Assembly (NCBI GenBank): GCA_947303755.1 | Contig: CAMYZF010000034.1 | Span: 1 to 11,526, forward strand | DNA length: 11,526 bases | Source of the DNA: an uncultured Erysipelotrichaceae bacterium | GTDB taxonomy: Bacteria; Bacillota_I; Bacilli_A; RFN20; CAG-826 | Direction: 5' to 3' | Shown here: piece after piece, positions 6,681-11,526 of the stretch | How positions within the stretch are numbered: position 1 is the first letter of the stretch | Layout: each line of letters begins with the position of its first letter | Notes under the pieces: generated by a model | What the model saw: only the letters and a program-made list of their open reading frames with translations | Databases searched by the model: none | What the model was told of the DNA's origin: nothing | Made by a program: the position numbers and the translations under genes

Positions 6681-8297
6681 TTAGAATTGCACGTACCCAA
6701 ACTCAAAATGAGGTAGACCACTACCGTAATAGCCAAACCATACGATGAATAAAACCATCAAAATACAAAGTGACCATCTCAATGTAATATGCATTTTGTT
6801 GAATTTATCCAAAAATGGAACAGATGGATTTCTTTCTTGAATGATATCGATAACAATAACAGGGATAAAGCCAACTAAGGCTGTGATGATCGAAATATAT
6901 CCCAATTGATTATTTAAATTTGAAAGTGAATATTGATCAAATCTAAACATCTTAAGGAAAATATTCCAAGCATCAGACATGGTTGCACTCATAAAGATGA
7001 TTCGGCCAATCATAAGTAAGAAAATTGTACGAATGTGTCTAAAAATAACTAGGGCTTTATTTTGACGATTGATACCGGTCTTGTGATAAAAAGCATTGAA
7101 TACTGGTTCCATACAAATAGAGAAGATAATAATCGCTCCATAATATAGGCCCCAAACAACATATGTCCAGCTTGCTCCATGCCACAAACCAGTTAGGAAC
7201 CAAACGAGAATTAAGCCAGTAATTGCAGGGATTTTCATACCCCAAGAGCCAAATATCTTCTTACCCTTTTTGCCTAATTTCATCGAGAATTTAGATATCG
7301 ATAACGGATAATAAACATAGTCCTTAAACCATGTTCCTAATGTGATGTGCCATCTTCGCCAATACTCGTCAATTGCGACCGCAAAATATGGTCTAGCAAA
7401 GTTCTCTGGAAGCTTAATTTCAAGCATTTCCGAAACGCCGATTGCGATATCCATATAGCCGGAGAAATCGCAATAATCTTGAATGAAATAGAAACCAACA
7501 GCGATAAACGTTTCAAGTCCAGACATATTTTCAAAGCCAGGAATGTTACTACTAGTGAAAGCATATGTGACGAAGACAGCTAAAGTATCGGCGACAACCA
7601 TCTTTTTAAGATAGCCATACGCCATTCTTTTCGCACCATTGGTGAATCTCACATAGTCAAAAGTCTTTTCCCCAAATAATTCACTACTCATCTCTCCATA
7701 ACGGATAATTGGGCCTTGCATGATCTTTGGGAAATAAGTCATGAAAGTTGCGAACTTTAAGAAATTCTTTTCAGCGGGATACTTGTTCCAGTAAACATCA
7801 ACAATATACGAGATTGCCTGGAAGGTAAAGAAGGATATACCTAAAGGTAAAATCCATCTATTTAATGGGATTGAATATTCTGGATTAAATAAAGCGATCA
7901 AGGAATTAACGTTACCGATCATGAAATTTAGATACTTCATGACGAATAAAACAGCGACGTTTCCAATGATGCCCAATACTAAGATAGTTTTACGAATTTT
8001 CTTTTGCTTAGCTTTGTAAGCTTTTTTCGCTTCTTTGTCTAAATCTGGATGATCATTAAGATATGCATCAACTTTCGCATTGTTGTTTGAGATAAATCTT
8101 GCAACAAAATAATTCAGTAAAACTGAATAGGCTAAGAAAAAGACAGATTTCCAGCTGATCAAGCAATAGAAAACAAGCGAAAAGACAATAAGCGTATACC
8201 ATCTAAACTTCTTCGGTATTACCCAGTAAATAAAAATTGAACCCACTAGAAAGAAGGCAAAATATAAGCTAACAAATCCAGCGAATTCAAAAGTCAT
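6681..8297 (-). CDS. AlgI-type membrane-bound O-acyltransferase (MBOAT) with fused C-terminal acyl-shuttle motif
   Basis: A 538-residue polytopic protein of the MBOAT family, nearer AlgI/PatA than DltB in motifs and length. Visible landmarks are LPLGISFFTFQAISYIVDVYW at 150-170, QGPIIRYGEM at 194-203, YCDFSGYMDIAIG at 275-287, EYWRRWHITLGTWFKDYVYYP at 311-331 (His317) and GLWHGASWTYVVWGLYYG at 370-387, where His373 is the invariant MBOAT histidine. A Lys-rich cytoplasmic loop is at 84-103. The last six residues are FGYVQF, with Tyr535, matching the F-x-Y-x-x-F type of extracytoplasmic hexapeptide that in DltX receives the acyl group from the MBOAT and hands it to the SGNH enzyme. Its fusion here would explain why no dltX microgene is present. 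It starts 2 nt after the carrier-protein stop. Expected donor: the acyl-carrier protein encoded immediately upstream. The family is sure; the cargo is unknown. Confidence 0.9.
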   Translation of the reverse strand: MTFEFAGFVSLYFAFFLVGSIFIYWVIPKKFRWYTLIVFSLVFYCLISWKSVFFLAYSVLLNYFVARFISNNNAKVDAYLNDHPDLDKEAKKAYKAKQKKIRKTILVLGIIGNVAVLFVMKYLNFMIGNVNSLIALFNPEYSIPLNRWILPLGISFFTFQAISYIVDVYWNKYPAEKNFLKFATFMTYFPKIMQGPIIRYGEMSSELFGEKTFDYVRFTNGAKRMAYGYLKKMVVADTLAVFVTYAFTSSNIPGFENMSGLETFIAVGFYFIQDYCDFSGYMDIAIGVSEMLEIKLPENFARPYFAVAIDEYWRRWHITLGTWFKDYVYYPLSISKFSMKLGKKGKKIFGSWGMKIPAITGLILVWFLTGLWHGASWTYVVWGLYYGAIIIFSICMEPVFNAFYHKTGINRQNKALVIFRHIRTIFLLMIGRIIFMSATMSDAWNIFLKMFRFDQYSLSNLNNQLGYISIITALVGFIPVIVIDIIQERNPSVPFLDKFNKMHITLRWSLCILMVLFIVWFGYYGSGLPHFEFGYVQF

Positions 8298-8299
8298 AA

Positions 8300-8545
8300 T
8301 TAATCAGACAATCTAGCAACCATCTTTGTTAAACCATCTAGGGAGTCAAAGTTCTCATAGACGATTTCTTGAGGAGATATTTCAATGTCGAAAGCGTCAC
8401 TTAATTCGGAGATAAGCATAACGATTGAAAATGAGTTAAGGACTCCGCTATGAACGAGTTCTTTGTTACTTTCCAATGTTTCATTACTAACATCAGGAAT
8501 AATCTCGTTTAAGATTTCAATAATTTTGTTTTTAATATCTTCCAT
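8300..8545 (-). CDS. Acyl/aminoacyl carrier protein, DltC-like
   Basis: An 81-residue acidic protein of the phosphopantetheine carrier fold. The prosthetic-group site is GVLNSFSIVMLI (34-45) with Ser38 the expected attachment residue. Helix III follows with FDIEISPQEIVYENFDSLDGL at 52-72, a typical carrier-protein pattern. The residue before the serine is Asn37, not the usual Asp of the DS motif, and the preceding loop reads HSG where many relatives have DDG or DTG. Length matches DltC (about 80 residues). The ATG lies inside the ligase gene (14-nt overlap) behind a GAGGAT SD 6-7 nt upstream, which ties its translation to the ligase. It should carry the group activated by the ligase as a thioester at the inner membrane face for the MBOAT. 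It could instead be an acetyl or fatty acyl carrier, but its place between a ligase and an MBOAT favours the Dlt-like role. Confidence 0.85.
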   Translation of the reverse strand: MEDIKNKIIEILNEIIPDVSNETLESNKELVHSGVLNSFSIVMLISELSDAFDIEISPQEIVYENFDSLDGLTKMVARLSD

Positions 8546-9968
8546 CTTGATATCCTCTTTTCAAATTAAGACGATCTATTTTTCCATTTGTGTTAAGTGG
8601 TAGTTCATCAAGAACTATAACTTTATTTGGAACCATATAGAATTGTAGTTTCTCTTTCGCGTCAATAAGTATCTTACGATTAGCTTCTTCAATGTCTTTA
8701 TTAAGCGAGACAAATAAGACAATCTTGTCACTATTTTCATCGTAGACTGCGCAGCACTGAGAAATATAATCAAGATTAATTAAACTCGCTTCGATTTCTT
8801 GAAGTTCAATTCGATAACCTAAATGTTTGATTTGATAATCTTTTCTGGATGCAAAAACGATGTTTTGTTCTGCATCGTAGTTAGCGAAGTCACCAGTGTG
8901 CAAAAGTGTTTTACCATTTGAATACTCAAAAGTTTTGCTTTCTGGATTATTTAAATAGCCCACCGCTACTTGATCAGAATTGACGATGATTTCTCCATCA
9001 GCGAGATAAACGTTGTTATTTTTTAAAGCTTTGCCAGTTGGAATTGATTCACCATCAAAGTGTTTCTTGATCTCATAATAAAGCGAAACACCCATGACTT
9101 CAGTTGAACCATAGATATTGAAATATCTAACATTTGGTAAAGCTTCAATCCACATATTAAGATATTTCGGTTGGAAAACTTCGCCAACAAAGAAAACATA
9201 TTTTAATGATTCTGGCTTAACAAAATTTAGAGTTCTCGTCTTCGCAATCATTGTAAGAATCGATGGAACCCAAGAAATATAAGTAATCTTGTTTTCGTTT
9301 AGATATTTAATCGTTTCCATAGGAAGCGAGAATCTAGTCTTAGAAGGAATAAATAACGCTGCTTTAAGTTTTAAAGAAAGATAAATGTCCTTAGCCGAAG
9401 CATCAAAGAAGAATGGCGTCTGATTCGCAATTCTTTCTTGTCCTAAGAATGGGAACGTCGAAACATAATTTTCAACAAAAGAAATGATATTTTTATGATT
9501 TTTGATAACTCCCTTTGGATCACCAGTAGAGCCAGAAGTAAACATGATGAATGAATAATTCTTTTCATTGAAATCTTTAGAAAATTCTTCGAAAGGATAG
9601 ACGTTCTTTACATTTGCAAAATCAATGACCTTTAATCCCGAATCATCTTCCTTTGTGGAAATAACGTATTCTGCTTTAGACGCTTTAATGATTTTGTTTA
9701 GTTTTTCTAAAGGAATATCTTCATCCACTGGAATATAGTGATTATTAGAAAGAAGGACCGCTAAAAAGTTAACAATGCTTTCTTTGAAACGACTGACTTT
9801 AACAATAATTGGTGAATTAACTAGGCCTAAGTCCTTTATAAAGGACGCTCTTTGAAGCACTAAATCAAATAATTCGCCATAAGTTAAAAAGCCATCTTCG
9901 TCTTGAAGGGCTAAATCATTTTTATTCTCTAGTGCATTTCTATTTAGTAGCTCAACGATATTTTTCAT
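8532..9968 (-). CDS. DltA-like adenylating ligase (AMP-binding enzyme) charging the carrier protein
   Basis: A 478-residue ANL-superfamily enzyme that adenylates a carboxylate and loads it on the neighbouring carrier protein. Motifs in order (numbered from the ATG at 9968): P-loop FTSGSTGDPKGV at 143-154, FFFDASAKDIYLSL at 186-199 with Asp189 aligned to the amino-group-binding Asp of DltA and peptide synthetases, YGSTE at 286-290, TGD at 358-360, SRKDYQIKHLGYRIELQEIE at 374-393 and LPLNTNGKIDR at 456-466 with catalytic Lys463. The C-terminal pattern (QIK-x-x-GYR-x-EL) is strongly DltA-like. DltA has Cys in its FCGE segment, a residue shown to select D-Ala; here the segment is FVGE with Val261. 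A GTG at 9989 is in frame, but the ATG at 9968 fits better because the -10 box overlaps the region between. There is no SD, so a leaderless message is possible. First gene of the five-gene operon. Confidence 0.85.
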   Translation of the reverse strand: MKNIVELLNRNALENKNDLALQDEDGFLTYGELFDLVLQRASFIKDLGLVNSPIIVKVSRFKESIVNFLAVLLSNNHYIPVDEDIPLEKLNKIIKASKAEYVISTKEDDSGLKVIDFANVKNVYPFEEFSKDFNEKNYSFIMFTSGSTGDPKGVIKNHKNIISFVENYVSTFPFLGQERIANQTPFFFDASAKDIYLSLKLKAALFIPSKTRFSLPMETIKYLNENKITYISWVPSILTMIAKTRTLNFVKPESLKYVFFVGEVFQPKYLNMWIEALPNVRYFNIYGSTEVMGVSLYYEIKKHFDGESIPTGKALKNNNVYLADGEIIVNSDQVAVGYLNNPESKTFEYSNGKTLLHTGDFANYDAEQNIVFASRKDYQIKHLGYRIELQEIEASLINLDYISQCCAVYDENSDKIVLFVSLNKDIEEANRKILIDAKEKLQFYMVPNKVIVLDELPLNTNGKIDRLNLKRGYQDGRY

Positions 9969-9979
9969 CAACGATGAAT

Positions 9980-9988
9980 AATATATCA
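9980..9988 (-). promoter_or_regulatory. Extended -10 promoter of the acylation operon
   Basis: The minus strand reads TGATATATT, an extended -10 (TGn plus TATATT). The -10 hexamer ends 11 nt before the ligase ATG. The best -35 at 17-nt spacing is TTCATT (3 of 6), so the promoter would depend on the TGn element. It sits downstream of an intrinsic terminator that separates it from the insertion sequence. Confidence 0.45.
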
Positions 9989-10005
9989 CAATACTTATCT
10001 AAAAT

Positions 10006-10020
10006 GAATAGCCCAATCAA
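10006..10020 (+). repeat. 15-bp inverted repeat, intergenic copy
   Basis: GAATAGCCCAATCAA here is the exact reverse complement of 10150-10164, inside the transposase gene. The two copies are about 130 bp apart, one outside and one inside the insertion sequence. Confidence 0.8.
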
Positions 10021-10033
10021 TTTGCAAAATAAA

Positions 10034-10054
10034 AGCGAGTCACTTTGACCCGCT
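10034..10054 (-). terminator. Intrinsic terminator just outside the insertion sequence
   Basis: On the minus strand AGCGGGTCA pairs with TGACTCGCT over 9 bp (one G-U) with an AAG loop, followed by TTTTATTTTGC. It lies 10 bp outside the IS end and upstream of the ligase promoter. It would stop transcripts leaving the IS. It was probably the terminator of whichever gene preceded the operon before the insertion. Confidence 0.75.
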
Positions 10055-10064
10055 AAAATGGTTA

Positions 10065-10091
10065 TGATGTTCCCCCAATTTGATGGACAAA
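10065..10091 (+). repeat. Terminal inverted repeat, orfB-side end of the IS
   Basis: Begins TGATGTTCCCCC and ends GGACAAA. Aligned without gaps against the reverse complement of the other end it matches at about 19 of 27 positions. Confidence 0.75.
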
Positions 10092-10103
10092 TTATTCGAA
10101 CAC

Positions 10104-11027
10104 TCATATATTACTACAATTTTGTTTTACGAACAAAAAGTTTCTATATTTGATTGGGCTATTCCTTAAGATGGTTACAATTCGCTCTTCGTTATAGTAT
10201 TTAATCCACTTACTTATTGCTATTTTTAAATCTGAGATTGTTTCATATCTCCATTCTTGGCCATAGAACACTTCTTCTTTCAATCTGCCAAAGAAGTTTT
10301 CAGTTGGAGAATTGTCAAGACAATTACCTTTTCTAGACATTGACTGAATCATGCCTTTTTCTTTAATGAAATCTTGAAACCATTTTTGCTGGTATTGCCA
10401 ACCTTGATCAGAATGAATTATTGAACCACGTAAGTTATCACCACAATTTTGTTCTAATTGATGCATCATACGTTTAATTTGATGCATATTAGGATGTTCT
10501 GATAAATCATACGCAACAATTTCACGAGTATGAAAATCAATTATTGGAGATAAATATAATTTGTCCTCACCAATTCTGAATTGGGTCACATCAGTACCAA
10601 ACACCTTGTAAGGACTACCAACATCAAAATGTCTATTCACAATATTAGGAGCCTTTGTTCCAACTTCACCTCTATAAGAACAATACTTTTTGAGTCTAGG
10701 TGCAGCATTTAAATGATACTTATGCATTATTCTCGCTACTTTTTTCTCATTTATGAGAATTCCACTATTCCTAAGCTCAATTGTCATCCTTGGGCTACCA
10801 TATTTTTTATTATGCTTTAAAAAGATTCTATTGATCAAATCAAACATTTCTTCGTCTTTGCTTTGCCTTTTTTCATAATTACGAGCAATGTCGTAATAAG
10901 TAGATTTAGATAGCTTAGATAATTTTAATAGAAGAGATATTTTATGTTTCTTCCCTAATTCACGAACAATCAATGCTTTTTCTTGTGGCTTGATTTTTCG
11001 CTCTTCTTTTGAATTAGGGAATAGCAT
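10104..11027 (-). CDS. IS3-family transposase OrfB (DDE integrase domain)
   Basis: A 307-residue protein with an N-terminal helical region (HTH_21-like, about 55-115, containing YGSPRMTIELR) and an rve-type integrase core. The catalytic triad is Asp146 (FGTDVTQF), Asp207 (IIHSDQGWQY) and Glu243 (NSPTENFFGRLK), giving the DD(35)E spacing typical of the family. The C-terminus ends in YYNEERIVTILRNSPIKYR, the usual IS3 closing motif. The reading frame is intact. Its first codon is the ATG that directly follows the slippery A7, so it can be made as the second half of a 455-residue OrfAB fusion by -1 frameshifting, or possibly on its own. It ends with TGA, 13 bp inside the left terminal repeat. 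No SD is visible before the ATG. Confidence 0.92.
   Translation of the reverse strand: MLFPNSKEERKIKPQEKALIVRELGKKHKISLLLKLSKLSKSTYYDIARNYEKRQSKDEEMFDLINRIFLKHNKKYGSPRMTIELRNSGILINEKKVARIMHKYHLNAAPRLKKYCSYRGEVGTKAPNIVNRHFDVGSPYKVFGTDVTQFRIGEDKLYLSPIIDFHTREIVAYDLSEHPNMHQIKRMMHQLEQNCGDNLRGSIIHSDQGWQYQQKWFQDFIKEKGMIQSMSRKGNCLDNSPTENFFGRLKEEVFYGQEWRYETISDLKIAISKWIKYYNEERIVTILRNSPIKYRNFLFVKQNCSNI
10150..10164 (-). repeat. 15-bp inverted repeat, transposase copy
   Basis: The minus strand reads GAATAGCCCAATCAA and encodes part of the NSPIK motif near the OrfB C-terminus. It is the exact inverted match of 10006-10020. Confidence 0.8.
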
Positions 11028-11470
11028 TTTTTTAAATATGCATTTTCTGCCTCAAGATATTCTAGTCTTTCTTTGAGTTCTTTATTGGCTAAATACGCTT
11101 GACGATCAGGATGTAGTTTATATGATTTTCTTCCTCTTGAAACTTGAATGGCATCTGGACCATATTTATCGAATTTATGGACCCAATCTTGAACTGTGTG
11201 AGGGTTTGGAACACCGATTTCAAGCCCAACAACCCTACATGATTTTCCATTTTTAACTTCGTTAATTGCTTTGAGTTTTTCTTCTCTTGAATACACCCTT
11301 TTAGATTGTTCATCGCTAAAAGGAATCTCACCATATCGTTCATATAATTTGATGCAATACAAAAGATTGGTCTTATCGAAACCGTATTTCTTTACCAGGT
11401 TGGTTACGGTTTCTTTTTCATCAAAATATTCTTTAACGATTCGGAGCTTTTCTTCGTTCGTATGTTTCAT
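10970..11470 (-). CDS. IS3-family OrfA (DNA-binding regulator/transposase N-terminus)
   Basis: A 166-residue basic protein with two helix-turn-helix units, about 5-45 (EEKLRIVKEYF to a YGFDKTNLLYC recognition part) and 62-108 (SREEKLKAINEV to HTVQDWVHKF), as in IS150-group OrfA proteins. A leucine-zipper-like coiled coil follows (about 125-148, LANKELKERLEYLEAENAYL), used for OrfA/OrfAB multimerisation. It recognises the terminal repeats and, after -1 frameshifting at codons 147-148, forms the N-terminus of the active OrfAB transposase. An AGGGGGA SD lies 7 nt before the ATG. Its last 18 codons overlap orfB and it ends with TGA. Confidence 0.88.
   Translation of the reverse strand: MKHTNEEKLRIVKEYFDEKETVTNLVKKYGFDKTNLLYCIKLYERYGEIPFSDEQSKRVYSREEKLKAINEVKNGKSCRVVGLEIGVPNPHTVQDWVHKFDKYGPDAIQVSRGRKSYKLHPDRQAYLANKELKERLEYLEAENAYLKKCYSLIQKKSEKSSHKKKH
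11027..11033 (-). promoter_or_regulatory. Programmed -1 frameshift site A AAA AAA in the IS
   Basis: Seven consecutive A residues on the coding strand are read by OrfA as the last base of TTA plus AAA AAA. A one-base backward slip places the ribosome on ATG, the first codon of orfB, giving OrfA residues 1-148 joined to all of OrfB. The heptamer phase is the canonical X XXY YYZ for IS3-family elements. I could not identify a downstream stimulatory structure by eye. Confidence 0.75.
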
Positions 11471-11486
11471 ATAAAAATCCCCCTAA

Positions 11487-11495
11487 ATTGTAACA
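11487..11495 (-). promoter_or_regulatory. Weak extended -10 promoter of the IS
   Basis: The minus strand reads TGTTACAAT, a TGn-extended -10, with no good -35 at 17 nt. It overlaps the inner edge of the terminal repeat and precedes the orfA SD, with the -10 ending 16 nt before the ATG. A short SD-containing leader would result. Confidence 0.3.
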
Positions 11496-11499
11496 AATT

Positions 11500-11526
11500 T
11501 TTGTCCAATTTTTGGGGGGAATTTCA
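11500..11526 (-). repeat. Terminal inverted repeat, orfA-side end of the IS
   Basis: Read inward on the minus strand it begins TGAAATTCCCCCC and ends GGACAAA, matching the other end of the element. Its outer base is the final base of the window. Confidence 0.75.

Larger units (their letters stand above)
9974..10048 (+). pseudogene. Possible relic of an IS3-family orfB C-terminus (inverted, speculative)
   Basis: The plus-strand frame ending at TGA 10046-10048 reads NNISQYLSKMNSPINLQNKS, resembling the C-terminal pattern of IS3 orfB proteins (Tyr-Asn, then Leu, then a SP[IV]-x-[YF]-R motif). It shares 15 bases exactly with the segment coding NSPI in the intact transposase nearby, in opposite orientation. 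The fragment is very short, lacks the usual Tyr-Arg after SPI, and overlaps the promoter of the acylation operon. Chance similarity is a real alternative. Confidence 0.22.
10065..11526 (-). mobile_element. Complete IS3-family (IS150-like) insertion sequence
   Basis: A 1462-bp element bounded by TG...CA ends and imperfect terminal inverted repeats (about 19 of 27 matching, both containing CCCCC and GGACAAA). It carries orfA and orfB overlapping in the -1 frame with an A7 slippery site, and a DD(35)E catalytic triad. Both reading frames look intact, so it may be active. Its right end is the last base of the window, so the target duplication cannot be checked; the three bases left of the element are TTA. 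Confidence 0.88.

Noticed and set aside
7057..7583. Short open frames inside the MBOAT gene on both strands
   Set aside because: They overlap the conserved MBOAT core (His317 and His373 regions) and have no family features or start signals of their own.
592..9968. Mycoplasma-type code with TGA as Trp
   Set aside because: The long frames contain no in-frame TGA, Trp codons are TGG where checked, and both IS frames end at TGA.
9966..9989. GTG at 9989 as start of the ligase, adding seven residues
   Set aside because: It has no SD, and the -10 box TATATT would lie inside the coding sequence. The ATG at 9968 gives an N-terminus (MKNIVELLNRN) in line with DltA-type enzymes.
9969..10064. A dltX-like microgene upstream of the ligase
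   Set aside because: No minus-strand frame there encodes a membrane helix. The shuttle motif is instead at the MBOAT C-terminus.

Overview
The window is A+T-rich and every gene I can support is on the minus strand. Low G+C, Shine-Dalgarno (SD) sites of the AGGAG/AGGGG type, an ECF vitamin-transporter S component, a Dlt-like operon and an IS150-like IS3 element point to a Firmicutes/Bacilli-type genome. The large Ig-domain surface nuclease with a plain C-terminal membrane anchor recalls uncultured Mollicutes-related Bacilli (Izemoplasmatales or RF39-like), but that placement is inference. The standard code is in use: the long genes contain no in-frame TGA, their Trp codons are TGG where I checked, and both transposase frames stop at TGA.

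Layout, left to right, with all genes reading leftwards. 1-483 is the N-terminal 161 codons of an ECF transporter S component, cut by the window edge, with its own promoter. 555-580 is a terminator. 592-4713 is a 1373-residue secreted, membrane-anchored endonuclease I-type nuclease with several Ig-like and beta-sandwich modules, its own promoter and a strong SD. 4831-9968 is a tight five-gene operon. 9969-10064 is a short intergenic region holding the operon promoter, an orphan terminator and a possible scrap of another transposase. 10065-11526 is a complete IS3-family element whose outer end coincides with the last base of the window.

The five-gene operon is the centre of interest. Its order of transcription is adenylating ligase (DltA-like), acyl carrier protein (DltC-like), AlgI-type MBOAT acyltransferase, SGNH transferase/hydrolase (positionally DltD/AlgJ-like), then a YwaF/TIGR02206 membrane protein. 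Neighbours overlap by 14 nt or are separated by 2-3 nt. Together they read as a cell-envelope acylation line. The ligase charges the carrier protein. The MBOAT moves the acyl group across the membrane onto the Tyr of its own C-terminal hexapeptide (FGYVQF), an acyl-shuttle motif that canonical dlt systems carry on the separate microprotein DltX. The SGNH protein then passes it to a surface acceptor. The ligase keeps the Asp expected to bind the substrate amino group but has Val where DltA has its D-Ala-selecting Cys, so the cargo may be an amino acid other than D-alanine. The acceptor polymer cannot be read from the sequence.

No stretch longer than about 120 bases lacks a gene. I see no tRNA, rRNA, CRISPR array or riboswitch.
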